DNA of 64,000 nucleotides, taken from positions 1,612,001 to 1,676,000 of the forward strand of contig NZ_JBINNY010000001.1 in NCBI RefSeq assembly GCF_051297175.1, written 5' to 3'. Source of the stretch: Dryocola sp051297175. Lineage in GTDB: Bacteria; Pseudomonadota; Gammaproteobacteria; Enterobacterales; Enterobacteriaceae. This document shows positions 7,276 to 15,954 of this stretch, one piece after another. The notes beneath the pieces are model-generated. The model worked only from the letters and a program-made list of their open reading frames with translations, ran no database searches and was not told the DNA's origin. A program made the position numbers and the translations under genes. Numbering within the stretch: the stretch's first letter is position 1; each line of letters opens with the position of its first letter.

Positions 7276-8745
7276 ATGGTTTCTCAAGATAAAACCACAC
7301 AAGCGCCTGGCTTACGTCGTGAGCTAAAAGCGCGCCACCTGACGATGATCGCCATCGGCGGTTCCATCGGTACGGGGCTTTTTGTCGCCTCTGGAGCGAC
7401 CATTTCTCAGGCGGGCCCTGGCGGCGCGCTGTTGTCCTACATGCTGATTGGCCTGATGGTGTACTTCCTGATGACCAGCCTGGGCGAGCTTGCCGCGTAT
7501 ATGCCGGTTTCAGGCTCCTTTGCCACCTACGGGCAGCAGTACGTGGAAGAAGGCTTCGGCTTCGCGCTGGGCTGGAACTACTGGTACAACTGGGCGGTGA
7601 CCATCGCCGTTGACCTCGTTGCCTCGCAGCTGGTGATGAACTACTGGTTCCCGGACACGCCGGGCTGGATCTGGAGCGCGCTGTTCCTCGGCATTATGTT
7701 CCTGCTCAACTACATCTCCGTAAAAGGCTTCGGCGAAGCGGAATACTGGTTCTCGCTGATTAAAGTCACCACCGTCATCATCTTTATCATCGTTGGCATC
7801 ATGATGATCGTGGGGATTTTCAAGGGCGCCGAGCCTGCGGGCTGGAGCAACTGGACTATCGGCGACGCGCCGTTTGCGGGCGGCTTCTCCGCCATGATCG
7901 GCGTGGCGATGATCGTCGGCTTCTCATTCCAGGGCACCGAGCTTATCGGCGTGGCGGCCGGTGAATCCGAAGATCCGGGCAAAAACATCCCGCGCGCCGT
8001 GCGTCAGGTGTTCTGGCGTATCCTGCTGTTCTACGTTTTCGCGATTCTGATCATCAGCCTGATTATTCCTTATACCGATCCGAGCCTGCTGCGCAACGAC
8101 GTCAAAGACATCGGCGTTAGCCCGTTCACCCTGGTGTTTGAACATGCGGGCCTGCTGTCTGCGGCGGCGGTAATGAACGCGGTTATCCTGACGGCGGTGC
8201 TGTCAGCGGGTAACTCCGGCATGTACGCGTCAACCCGTATGCTCTACACCCTGGCCTGCGACGGCAAAGCGCCGCGCATTTTCTCGAAGCTTTCCAAAGG
8301 CGGCGTTCCGCGCAACGCGCTTTACGCGACCACCGTGATTGCCGCGCTGTGCTTCCTGACCTCTATGTTCGGCAACCAGACCGTCTACCTGTGGCTGCTT
8401 AACACCTCCGGGATGACAGGGTTTATCGCCTGGCTTGGCATCGCTATCAGCCACTATCGCTTCCGCCGTGGCTACGTGAAGCAGGGTTTTGACATTAAAG
8501 ATTTGCCGTACGTGTCGGGCTTCTTCCCGCTGGGGCCAATCTTTGCCTTCGTGCTGTGCCTGATTATCACGCTGGGCCAGAACTACGAAGCCTTCCTGTC
8601 GGATAACATCGACTGGGGCGGCGTGATGGCGACCTACATCGGCATCCCGCTGTTCTTGATAATCTGGTTCGGCTACAAGCTGGTGAAAGGCAGCCGTTTC
8701 GTGAAATACAGCGAAATGACCTTCCCGGCGAGCTTTAAGAAGTAG
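7276..8745 (+). CDS. lysP: Lysine-specific permease
   Basis: Proton-coupled lysine importer of the APC superfamily in the inner membrane. In E. coli it also acts as a co-sensor for CadC. The 489 residues match E. coli LysP in length and almost throughout, with twelve hydrophobic segments and the family motif IAIGGSIGTGLFVASG near the N-terminus. The start is the ATG at 7276 (MVSQDK), with GGAAGGA upstream. A longer frame from 7255 starts on a non-ATG codon. It is monocistronic, with a terminator 120 bases downstream. Confidence 0.97.
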   Translation: MVSQDKTTQAPGLRRELKARHLTMIAIGGSIGTGLFVASGATISQAGPGGALLSYMLIGLMVYFLMTSLGELAAYMPVSGSFATYGQQYVEEGFGFALGWNYWYNWAVTIAVDLVASQLVMNYWFPDTPGWIWSALFLGIMFLLNYISVKGFGEAEYWFSLIKVTTVIIFIIVGIMMIVGIFKGAEPAGWSNWTIGDAPFAGGFSAMIGVAMIVGFSFQGTELIGVAAGESEDPGKNIPRAVRQVFWRILLFYVFAILIISLIIPYTDPSLLRNDVKDIGVSPFTLVFEHAGLLSAAAVMNAVILTAVLSAGNSGMYASTRMLYTLACDGKAPRIFSKLSKGGVPRNALYATTVIAALCFLTSMFGNQTVYLWLLNTSGMTGFIAWLGIAISHYRFRRGYVKQGFDIKDLPYVSGFFPLGPIFAFVLCLIITLGQNYEAFLSDNIDWGGVMATYIGIPLFLIIWFGYKLVKGSRFVKYSEMTFPASFKK

Positions 8746-8753
8746 GGTAGTTT

Positions 8754-8783
8754 TGTCGGGCGGCGTCTACGCCTTACCCGACA
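8754..8783. repeat. REP-like palindrome
   Basis: TGTCGGG and CCCGACA arms, 9 bases after the lysP stop. First of a pair with the next element. Confidence 0.7.
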
Positions 8784-8802
8784 TACAAAACCGAGGCCGT
8801 AG

Positions 8803-8829
8803 GGTGGATAAGCGAATGCGCCATCCACC
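8803..8829. repeat. REP-like palindrome
   Basis: GGTGGAT and ATCCACC arms around AAGCGAATGCGCC. Second of a pair downstream of lysP. Confidence 0.7.
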
Positions 8830-8862
8830 GAGGGTATCGGATAGGCCGACCAACAAACTCTT

Positions 8863-8890
8863 AAAGGGCGCGACTATCGCGCCCTTTTTT
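8863..8890 (+). terminator. Rho-independent terminator downstream of lysP
   Basis: Ten-base stem AAAGGGCGCG / CGCGCCCTTT, loop ACTAT, then a run of T. It isolates lysP from the iron-type operon that follows. Confidence 0.85.
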
Positions 8891-8942
8891 ATTTCGCTCG
8901 ATATCATGCATACCCGCCATTCATCTTTTGCAACAATTGAAT

Positions 8943-8957
8943 TGATAAGCATTATCG
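8943..8957 (+). promoter_or_regulatory. Fur box upstream of the FecCD-ABC-cirA operon
   Basis: TGATAAGCATTATCG matches the 7-1-7 Fur consensus TGATAATnATTATCA at nearly all positions. It lies 45 bases before the permease ATG. A weak promoter (TTGAAT at 8937, TGATTT at 8960, spacing 17) would be overlapped by it. Iron repression of the following operon is inferred. Confidence 0.75.
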
Positions 8958-9002
8958 TTTGATTTAAGGTTGTCGCCAGATTTTGCTAAAGGTAAAGATT
9001 TC

Positions 9003-10079
9003 ATGAGTACCGCCACCGACCCGATGCCGCAGGAAGGAAAATCTGCCGCGATTATGGGGCGTTATCAGCTGGTCCTGCGCCATCGCTATTTGCTGATGTT
9101 CGCGCTGGTGCTTGCCATCCTCGCTTCGCTGCTGCTGGACTTTACTCTTGGGCCTTCAGGCCTGCCGCTCGGCACGCTGTGGCAAACGCTAATCGACCCG
9201 GCCCATGCCGATGCCGGGACGCGCGTCATCGTCTGGGATATCCGCCTGCCGTATGCGCTGATGGCGCTGCTGGTAGGCATGGCGCTTGGCCTTGCCGGCG
9301 CCGAGATGCAAACCATCCTTAATAACCCGCTCGCCAGCCCGTTTACCCTCGGGGTTTCATCTGCTGCGGCGTTCGGCGCGGCGCTGGCCATCGTGCTGGG
9401 TATCGGTATCCCGGGCGTGCCGGATCAGTGGTTTATCTCCGCCAACGCCTTTGTTTTTGCGCTGTTTGCCGCGCTGCTGCTGGACGGCGTGACGCGCTGG
9501 ACGCGGGTTGCTTCCTCGGGCGTGGTGCTGTTCGGCATCGCGCTGGTGTTTACCTTTAACGCGCTGGTGTCGATGATGCAGTTTATCGCCAGCGAAGACA
9601 CGCTACAGGGGCTGGTCTTCTGGACGATGGGCAGCCTGGCGCGCGCCTCGTGGGACAAGCTCGGCGTGCTGCTGCTCGCGTTTGCCGTCGTGCTGCCCGT
9701 TTCGATGATGAGCTCGTGGAAGCTTACGGCGCTGCGCCTCGGCGAAGACCGCGCGGTTAGCTTCGGCATCGACGTTAAGCGCCTGCGCCTCGCAACGCTT
9801 CTGCGCATCAGCATTCTGTCCGCGCTTTCGGTCGCTTTTGTCGGCCCGATTGGCTTTATCGGCCTGGTCGCGCCGCACATCGCGCGCATGATGTTCGGTG
9901 AAGATCACCGCTTTTATCTGCCGGGCAGCGTGCTGGTTGGCGCGCTGGTGCTGTCTCTGGCGTCGGTTGCGTCGAAGAACATCGTGCCGGGGGTCATTAT
10001 TCCGGTGGGGATCGTCACGTCGCTGGTCGGCGTACCGTTCTTCCTGAGCATTATTCTGCGCAACCGGGGGAACGTCTGA
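9003..10079 (+). CDS. FecCD-family ABC transporter permease (iron/siderophore/cobalamin type)
   Basis: A 358-residue inner-membrane permease of the BtuC/FecCD family, which imports ferric chelates or cobalamin. About nine or ten hydrophobic segments are visible. The family signature GPIGFIGLVAPHIARMM, the coupling region contacting the ATPase, is at about residues 281-297. The ATG at 9003 is chosen because AAAGGT precedes it. An in-frame TTG at 8970 lacks a ribosome site. The stop overlaps the ATPase start by one base. A Fur box upstream and cirA downstream point to a catecholate-type ferric siderophore. No substrate-binding protein gene is adjacent, which is unusual for this transporter class. 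Confidence 0.9.
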   Translation: MSTATDPMPQEGKSAAIMGRYQLVLRHRYLLMFALVLAILASLLLDFTLGPSGLPLGTLWQTLIDPAHADAGTRVIVWDIRLPYALMALLVGMALGLAGAEMQTILNNPLASPFTLGVSSAAAFGAALAIVLGIGIPGVPDQWFISANAFVFALFAALLLDGVTRWTRVASSGVVLFGIALVFTFNALVSMMQFIASEDTLQGLVFWTMGSLARASWDKLGVLLLAFAVVLPVSMMSSWKLTALRLGEDRAVSFGIDVKRLRLATLLRISILSALSVAFVGPIGFIGLVAPHIARMMFGEDHRFYLPGSVLVGALVLSLASVASKNIVPGVIIPVGIVTSLVGVPFFLSIILRNRGNV

Positions 10080-10864
10080 TGCAGGGGCTTGAGATTAAAG
10101 GCTTCCACGCCGGTTACCCGAAACGCAAAATTATTGAAGATTTGAACGTTCCCGCGCTGCCGCGTGGGAAAATCACCGTGCTGCTGGGGCCAAACGGCTG
10201 CGGCAAGTCCACGCTGCTGCGCTCGCTCGCAGGTTTGAACCGCGCGCAGGGGCAGCTGCTGCTTGATGGCGAAGATCTGATGGCGCTGCCGTTTGCCAAA
10301 CGCGCTGAGCAGGTGGTTTACCTGCCGCAGTCGCTGCCGCAGGGCGTTCATCTGCACGTGCTGGAATCGATTATCGTGGCGCAGCGCGCCTCCGGCGGCA
10401 GGCACAGCCCGCAGGGTGAAGCGCAGGTGATGACGCTGCTCGAGCAGCTTGGCATTTCGCATCTGGCGTTAAGCTATCTCGATCAGCTCTCCGGCGGGCA
10501 AAAGCAGCTGGTGGGGCTGGCCCAGTCGCTGATTCGCCGCCCGTCTTTGCTGCTGCTCGACGAGCCGCTTAGCGCGCTGGATTTGAACTACCAGTTCCAC
10601 GTTATGGATTTAGTCGCCCGCGAAACCCGCCTGCGCAATATCGTCACCGTTGTCGTGGTTCACGATATTAATATCGCCCTGCGCCACAGCGAAAACGTGC
10701 TGATGCTGCGCGACGGTCAGTTGGTTGCCTGCGGCGAGCCGGAAGAGGTGATTACCCCGGCAAGCCTGGCCCAGGTCTATGGCGTGAAGGGAAGAATTGA
10801 ACGCTGCTCCCAGGGCGTGGCGCAGGTGTTAATCGACGGTTTAGTCGAAACGCCAACCGTATAA
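10079..10864 (+). CDS. ABC transporter ATP-binding protein (FecE/FepC/BtuD type)
   Basis: A 261-residue cytoplasmic ATPase that powers the FecCD-type permease. It shows Walker A GPNGCGKST (residues 38-46), signature LSGGQ (137-141), Walker B ending LLLLDE (to 162) and the switch histidine in VVHD. The start codon overlaps the permease stop by one base (TGATG), implying translational coupling. cirA begins 112 bases downstream. Between them is a GC-rich hairpin without a T-tract, so read-through to cirA is likely. The family suggests ferric-siderophore import, but the substrate is unknown. Confidence 0.92.
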   Translation: MQGLEIKGFHAGYPKRKIIEDLNVPALPRGKITVLLGPNGCGKSTLLRSLAGLNRAQGQLLLDGEDLMALPFAKRAEQVVYLPQSLPQGVHLHVLESIIVAQRASGGRHSPQGEAQVMTLLEQLGISHLALSYLDQLSGGQKQLVGLAQSLIRRPSLLLLDEPLSALDLNYQFHVMDLVARETRLRNIVTVVVVHDINIALRHSENVLMLRDGQLVACGEPEEVITPASLAQVYGVKGRIERCSQGVAQVLIDGLVETPTV

Positions 10865-10886
10865 AAATCGAATAAGCAGTACCGCA

Positions 10887-10911
10887 GCCGTCCGCCAAAG
10901 TAGTGGACGGC
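10887..10911 (+). other. Intra-operon hairpin between the ABC gene and cirA
   Basis: GCCGTCC and GGACGGC arms with an 11-base loop and no T-tract. It could modulate mRNA stability or cirA expression rather than terminate. Confidence 0.45.
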
Positions 10912-10976
10912 GCAACAAGGAATGTGAGCGCATTCATCGCAGTAATTTGTTGTATTTACCTCATGGAGAGAAAGGA

Positions 10977-12959
10977 ATGTTAAGGTTGAATCCCATCGTC
11001 CGGGGAGGACTGTGCGCGTCGGTAATCAGTATGGCTTTTCCTGTTGCTGCTGAAGAACGCGATGACAAGCGTGACGACACTATCGTCGTAACCGCTTCGG
11101 CCAGCGAACAAAACCTCAAGGATGCGCCTGCCAGTATCAGCGTCATCACCCAGGAAGACCTGCAAAAGAAACCCATCCAGAACCTGAAAGACGTGCTCCA
11201 GGAAGTGCCCGGCGTGCAGCTGACTAACGAAGGCGACAACCGTCAGGGCGTCAGCATTCGCGGTCTCGACAGCAGCTATACGCTGATCCTCGTCGACGGC
11301 AAGCGCGTCAACTCCCGCACTGCGGTCTTCCGCCACAACGACTTCGACCTCAACTGGATCCCGGTTGACGCCATCGAGCGAATCGAAGTGGTGCGCGGCC
11401 CGATGTCCTCGCTGTACGGCTCGGACGCGCTGGGCGGCGTGGTGAACATCATCACCCGTAAGGTGGGCAAGGCCTGGCACGGCACCCTCTCGCTGGATTC
11501 AACCATTCAGGAAAACCGCGATCGCGGGGATTCCTATAACGGCAACTTCTTCACCAGCGGCCCGATCGTTGACGATCTGCTCGGCGTGAAGGTGTACGGC
11601 AATCTCGGCAAGCGCGAAAAAGACAAGCAGGAGCCGTCCAGCACCAGCAAAACGGGCGAAACGCCGCGTATCGAAGGCTATACCGCGCGCGGCGTCAGCA
11701 CCGAGTTTTCCTGGACCCCGACCAGCGACCAGGACATCCTGTTTGGCTACGGCTTCGACCGCCAGGACCGCGATTCCGACTCCCTGAACCAGAACCGCAT
11801 GGAGCGCCAGGACTACTCGATTTCCCACAACGGCCGCTGGGATTTCGGCAACAGCGAACTGCGTTTCTACGGCGATAAAATCGATAACCTGAACCCGGGT
11901 AACAGCCAGCCTATCACCGCGCGCAACAACAGCCTCGACGGCAAGCTCGTGCTGCCGCTGGGCGAGATTAACCAGCTGCTGACCTTCGGCGGCGAGTGGC
12001 GTCACGACAAGCTTAGCGATCCGGTCAACCTGACGGGCGGCAACAGCTCGGACACCTCCGCCAGCCAGTACGCGCTGTTTGTGGAAGACGAGTGGCGCAT
12101 CTTTGAGCCGCTGGCGCTGACCACCGGCCTGCGCATGGACGACCACGAAACCTTCGGCGACCACTGGAGCCCGCGTGCCTACCTCGTGTATAGCGCAACG
12201 GATACCGTGACGGTAAAAGGCGGCTGGGCGACGGCCTTTAAAGCGCCATCTTTACTGCAGCTTAGCCCGGACTGGACCAGTAAATCCTGCCGCGGCTCGT
12301 GCCAGATTGTCGGTACGCCAGACCTGAAACCGGAAACCAGCGAAAGCTTCGAGCTGGGCCTGTACTACGCGGGCGATGAAGGCGTGCTCGACGGCGTAAC
12401 GGGGAGCGTGACCGCCTTCCAGAACAACGTCGACGACATGATTGATATCAACCGCACGTCCAGCCGTACCGACGCGCCGAACTACCCGAACTTCGTTGGT
12501 TTCGATAAGAACGGCAACCCGATCTTCAAATACTACAACGTTAACAAAGCGCGCATTCGCGGCGTTGAAACCGAAGTGAAAGTGCCGTTTAACGACCAGT
12601 GGAAGCTGACGCTGAACTACACCTATAACGACGGGCGCGACCTGAGCGGCGGCGGCAACAAGCCGTTGCAGACGCTGCCGTTCCACACCGCAAACGGAAC
12701 CCTGGACTGGGCACCGCTCGACGACTGGTCGTTCTACGTGTCCGCTAACTACACCGGGCAGCAGCGCGCCACCACCGACGGCGCCGCTTCGCCTGGCGGC
12801 TACGTTATCTGGAACACCGGCGCCGCATGGAAAGTCACCAAGCAGGTCAAGCTCCGCGCGGGCGTGCTGAACCTGGGTGATAAAGACCTGAATCGCGACG
12901 ACTACAGCTACAACGAGGACGGTCGTCGTTACTTTATGGCGATGGATTATTCGTTCTAG
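10977..12959 (+). CDS. cirA: TonB-dependent catecholate siderophore receptor CirA
   Basis: Outer-membrane receptor for ferric catecholates such as dihydroxybenzoylserine, and for colicin I in E. coli. The 660 residues match E. coli CirA along their length. Features are a signal peptide ending about residue 25 (FPVAA), a TonB box (DTIVVTA), a plug domain with the motif RGPMSSLYGSDALGGVVNII, and a 22-strand barrel ending in YSF. The ATG at 10977 follows GGAGAGAAAGG. An in-frame TTG at 10947 is rejected. Here it stands third in a Fur-box-headed cluster behind an ABC permease and ATPase, unlike E. coli where cirA is alone. Confidence 0.96.
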   Translation: MLRLNPIVRGGLCASVISMAFPVAAEERDDKRDDTIVVTASASEQNLKDAPASISVITQEDLQKKPIQNLKDVLQEVPGVQLTNEGDNRQGVSIRGLDSSYTLILVDGKRVNSRTAVFRHNDFDLNWIPVDAIERIEVVRGPMSSLYGSDALGGVVNIITRKVGKAWHGTLSLDSTIQENRDRGDSYNGNFFTSGPIVDDLLGVKVYGNLGKREKDKQEPSSTSKTGETPRIEGYTARGVSTEFSWTPTSDQDILFGYGFDRQDRDSDSLNQNRMERQDYSISHNGRWDFGNSELRFYGDKIDNLNPGNSQPITARNNSLDGKLVLPLGEINQLLTFGGEWRHDKLSDPVNLTGGNSSDTSASQYALFVEDEWRIFEPLALTTGLRMDDHETFGDHWSPRAYLVYSATDTVTVKGGWATAFKAPSLLQLSPDWTSKSCRGSCQIVGTPDLKPETSESFELGLYYAGDEGVLDGVTGSVTAFQNNVDDMIDINRTSSRTDAPNYPNFVGFDKNGNPIFKYYNVNKARIRGVETEVKVPFNDQWKLTLNYTYNDGRDLSGGGNKPLQTLPFHTANGTLDWAPLDDWSFYVSANYTGQQRATTDGAASPGGYVIWNTGAAWKVTKQVKLRAGVLNLGDKDLNRDDYSYNEDGRRYFMAMDYSF

Positions 12960-12964
12960 TTTTA

Positions 12965-13030
12965 CCCCTCTCCGTAAAAGGGAGAGGGGATCTCTTTTCT
13001 CCCTCTCGGGGGAGAGGGTCGGGGTGAGGG
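12965..13030. repeat. C/T-rich hairpin repeat element
   Basis: CCCCTCTCC pairs with GGAGAGGGG (12965-12989). A second hairpin, CCCTCTC with GAGAGGG, then ends in GGGTGAGGG. It is related to elements at 45507, 55199 and 61500, and may also end cirA transcription. Confidence 0.6.
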
Positions 13031-13049
13031 CGGTTCGTAGGAGCCGTAG

Positions 13050-13076
13050 GGCGGATAAGCGCATGCGCCATCCGCC
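13050..13076. repeat. REP-like palindrome
   Basis: GGCGGAT and ATCCGCC arms around AAGCGCATGCGCC, between the convergent cirA and yeiG genes. Confidence 0.7.
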
Positions 13077-13088
13077 ATTAACTCGATG

Positions 13089-13919
13089 CTAAACCAAATG
13101 CTCCGCGTGGAACCGCAGATGGTCCTCCACGAACGTCGCAATAAAGTAGTAACTATGGTCGTAGCCCGGCTGCACGCGCAGGGTTAACGGCCAATTTTTT
13201 TGCCTGGCGACTTCCGCAAGCTGCGCGGGCTGGAGCTGATCCGCGAGGAACTGATCGCCATCTCCCTGATCGATAAGCGTCGGGAGGGCGTGTTCTGAGT
13301 TTGCCGCCATCATCAGGCAGCAGCTATCCCATTCCTGCCATCGGCTTTCATCCGTTCCCAGGTACGCCGAAAACGCCTTTTGGCCCCACGGCACGCGGGT
13401 TGGGTTGACGATGGGCGCAAAGGCCGACACCGAGCAGAAGCGCCCCGGATTTTTTAACGCCATGACGAGCGCGCCGTGGCCGCCCATAGAATGGCCGAAA
13501 ATAGACGCCTTTTCGCTAATGCTGAAGTTCTCTGCGATTAACGCCGGCAGTTCGTCACGCAGGTAGTCGTACATGCGGAAGTTATCCGCCCACGGCTTTT
13601 GCGTGGCGTTGAGATAAAACCCCGCACCCTGGCCCAGGTCGTAGCTGTCGTTATTCGGCACGCTTTCGCCGCGCGGGCTGGTGTCGGGCATGACCAGCAC
13701 GATGCCCAGTTCCGCAGCAACACGCTGCGCGCCCGCTTTAGTGGTGAAGTTTTCGTCGTTACAGGTCAACCCTGACAGCCAGTACAGCACCGGTGGCGGC
13801 GTAGTGCGCGGCGGAGGCAGAAAAATACTGAACGTCATCGGGCAGTTGAGTACCGCGGAATCGTGGCGCCAGCGCTGCTGCCAGCCTTCAAAACATCGGT
13901 GTTCTTCGAGCAGTTCCAT
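13089..13919 (-). CDS. yeiG: S-formylglutathione hydrolase YeiG
   Basis: Cytosolic esterase-D-type serine hydrolase that cleaves S-formylglutathione to formate and glutathione, the last step of glutathione-dependent formaldehyde removal. The 276 residues match E. coli YeiG (278 aa). The alpha/beta-hydrolase nucleophile is S144 in GHSMGG. The likely acid is in DQGDGDQF and the histidine is in PGYDHSYYF. The oxyanion-loop region YWLSGLTCNDENF is typical of the family. It converges with cirA and is divergent from an MFS gene. Confidence 0.95.
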   Translation of the reverse strand: MELLEEHRCFEGWQQRWRHDSAVLNCPMTFSIFLPPPRTTPPPVLYWLSGLTCNDENFTTKAGAQRVAAELGIVLVMPDTSPRGESVPNNDSYDLGQGAGFYLNATQKPWADNFRMYDYLRDELPALIAENFSISEKASIFGHSMGGHGALVMALKNPGRFCSVSAFAPIVNPTRVPWGQKAFSAYLGTDESRWQEWDSCCLMMAANSEHALPTLIDQGDGDQFLADQLQPAQLAEVARQKNWPLTLRVQPGYDHSYYFIATFVEDHLRFHAEHLV

Positions 13920-13945
13920 CAGGACGGTTCCTTAAATTTATTCAG

Positions 13946-14018
13946 GATCGTTGAACAATTTTCACTTCACCCCAGTCTAGCCATGCGGCATCATGCTGAC
14001 AACGATCGTTTAACAATT
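13946..14018. promoter_or_regulatory. Two copies of an operator-like 15-mer between yeiG and the MFS gene
   Basis: GATCGTTGAACAATT (13946-13960) and GATCGTTTAACAATT (14004-14018) differ at one position and sit 58 bases apart in the divergent promoter region. Each is a partial palindrome around GTTnAAC. The binding protein is unknown. Confidence 0.5.
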
Positions 14019-14027
14019 GGAGTCGGC

Positions 14028-15152
14028 GTGGCGGCAAGAATCGCGTTAACGGGTTTTCTGGTGCTAGTGGTCGCGATGGGCATTGGCCGCTTCGCGTTCA
14101 CCCCGCAGGTCCCGCTGATGATTACCGAAGGGCAGCTGACGCTGACCAGCGCCGGTCTGGTTGCCGCCATCAATTACCTCGGCTATCTGGTTGGCGCGTG
14201 GGACGCGATGCGCGCACGTCAACATGTTGAGCTGCGGCTGCTGGTGGGCGTGTGGGGCGCGGTGATTCTGACGCTGCTTTCTGCGGCCGTCGATACGGCG
14301 CTGCTGCACGCGCTGCTGCGTTTTTTGCTCGGCTGGGCAAGCGGCTGGGCGATGGTGCTTATCGCCGCCTGGAGCAACGAAAAGCTCGCGCACCTCGGCA
14401 GGCCTGGCCTGAGCGCCGCGGTGTTTGCCGGGCCGGGCGCGGGGATTTTTATCAGCGGCCTGTTGAGCGTGGGGATTCATAGCCTCGGCCTGGAAGCGAG
14501 CCAGGCGTGGCTGGTTTACGGGGTGCTGGCACTGGCATTCGTTCTGCTTATCGCACGCAACCTGCCGCGCAGGGGCGAGCTGCATCGGCCGGAAACCGCG
14601 CCCGAACCGCTGGTGCTTACCGCACCGCTCAAGCGCCTGGCGTGGAGCTACAGCCTGGCAGGATTCGGCTACATTTTGCCCGCCACATTTCTGTCGCAAA
14701 TGGCGCACGCGCGCTTCCCGGACAGCGTTTTTGCGCAGTTCGTCTGGCCGATTTTTGGCGGTGCGGCGGTGATCGGTATCGGTCTCGGGATTGTCAGCCG
14801 CCGTTTGCTGCACAGCAATCAGCGCCTGGCGCTGGTGCTCTGGCTACAGGCGCTGGGCGTCTTTGCCTCCGACGCCATTCCCGGCATGACCGGGCTGGTG
14901 TTGGGCGCGCTCCTGGTCGGCGGCGGGTTCCTGTGCGCGGTGCAGCTTGCGTTACAGTACGGCCGGGAAATGGCACCGAAGCACACGCGCTACCTTGCCG
15001 GGCTGCTGACCACGGGTTACGCCGTCGGCCAATTAGTCGGGCCCGCGCTGTCGGCGCTGTCCACCGCGTTAACGCATCGGCTTGAGCCCGCGCTTTACGT
15101 TGCCGGGGTGGCATTACTTATCGGCGGCGGGCTGGTCTGGAAAAGGTATTGA
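14028..15152 (+). CDS. YbfB/YjiJ-family MFS transporter
   Basis: A 374-residue inner-membrane protein of the major facilitator superfamily with about twelve hydrophobic segments, of the YbfB/YjiJ type judging by the opening GFLVLVVAMGIGRFAFTPQVP. The substrate is unknown. I chose the GTG at 14028 because GGAG lies five bases upstream and the first helix begins directly after. An in-frame ATG at 13983 has no ribosome site and would add a polar tail. The gene is absent between yeiG and folE in E. coli, so this is an accessory insertion. Paired operator-like 15-mers lie upstream. Confidence 0.85.
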   Translation: MAARIALTGFLVLVVAMGIGRFAFTPQVPLMITEGQLTLTSAGLVAAINYLGYLVGAWDAMRARQHVELRLLVGVWGAVILTLLSAAVDTALLHALLRFLLGWASGWAMVLIAAWSNEKLAHLGRPGLSAAVFAGPGAGIFISGLLSVGIHSLGLEASQAWLVYGVLALAFVLLIARNLPRRGELHRPETAPEPLVLTAPLKRLAWSYSLAGFGYILPATFLSQMAHARFPDSVFAQFVWPIFGGAAVIGIGLGIVSRRLLHSNQRLALVLWLQALGVFASDAIPGMTGLVLGALLVGGGFLCAVQLALQYGREMAPKHTRYLAGLLTTGYAVGQLVGPALSALSTALTHRLEPALYVAGVALLIGGGLVWKRY

Positions 15153-15187
15153 CGATTTCAATAATTATCCCCCGCACCACTGGATTA

Positions 15188-15238
15188 TGCGGGCGCGCTC
15201 CCGCACAATAAGCGCACACTCTGCCCCACGTAGGGCAG
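15188..15238 (+). other. Two short hairpins ahead of folE
   Basis: TGCGGG/CCCGCA (15188-15205) and CTGCCC/GGGCAG (15221-15238) lie in the 116-base gap between the MFS gene and folE. No T-tract is seen. The role is unknown. Confidence 0.35.
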
Positions 15239-15268
15239 GGGTTAGTTACACCTGCCGGAGAAAACAGC

Positions 15269-15934
15269 ATGTCTACACTCAGTAAAGAAGCCGCTTTGGT
15301 TCACGAGGCTTTGGTTGCGCGCGGTCTGGAAACGCCGCTGCGTCCTCAGCTACGCGAGCTGGATAATGAAACCCGCAAACGCGAGATCGCCGGCCATATG
15401 TCGGAAATCATGCAGTTGCTGAATCTTGACCTGAGCGACGACAGCCTGATGGAAACGCCGCATCGCATCGCCAAGATGTACGTCGATGAGATCTTTTCCG
15501 GCCTGGATTACGCCAACTTCCCCAAAATCACCGTCATTGAAAACAAAATGAAGGTTGATGAGATGGTGACGGTGCGTGACATCACGCTCACCAGCACCTG
15601 CGAACACCATTTCGTCACCATCGACGGCAAAGCGACCGTAGCGTACATCCCGAAAGATACCGTGATTGGCCTGTCTAAAATCAACCGCATCGTGCAGTTT
15701 TTCGCCCAGCGCCCGCAGGTGCAGGAGCGCTTAACCCAGCAGATCCTGATTGCCCTGCAAACCCTGCTTGGCACCAACAATGTGGCGGTATCTATTGATG
15801 CGGTCCATTATTGTGTCAAGGCCCGTGGGGTGCAGGACGCGACCAGCGCCACGACGACCACGTCGCTCGGCGGATTATTCAAGTCCAGCCAGAACACACG
15901 CCAGGAATTCCTGCGCGCCGTCCGTCACAGCTAA
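15269..15934 (+). CDS. folE: GTP cyclohydrolase I
   Basis: Cytosolic homodecameric enzyme that converts GTP to 7,8-dihydroneopterin triphosphate and formate, the first step of folate synthesis. The 221 residues match E. coli FolE (222 aa). Zinc ligands are C111 and H114 (CEHH) and C182 (YCVKARG). The conserved motifs TSTCEHHFVTIDG and VIGLSKINRIV are present. GGAG precedes the ATG. yeiB follows 20 bases after the stop, as in E. coli, and probably shares the transcript. Confidence 0.97.
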   Translation: MSTLSKEAALVHEALVARGLETPLRPQLRELDNETRKREIAGHMSEIMQLLNLDLSDDSLMETPHRIAKMYVDEIFSGLDYANFPKITVIENKMKVDEMVTVRDITLTSTCEHHFVTIDGKATVAYIPKDTVIGLSKINRIVQFFAQRPQVQERLTQQILIALQTLLGTNNVAVSIDAVHYCVKARGVQDATSATTTTSLGGLFKSSQNTRQEFLRAVRHS

Positions 15935-15954
15935 TCTCCGAACAGGCAGGAACC

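Noticed and set aside
12252..13064. 270-codon minus-strand frame across the end of cirA
   Set aside because: It overlaps the cirA barrel and a repeat element. Its valine/arginine-rich composition is typical of an antisense shadow.
15811..15954. N-terminal extension of yeiB
   Set aside because: It lies within folE in another frame, and homology and the ribosome site place the start at 15955.
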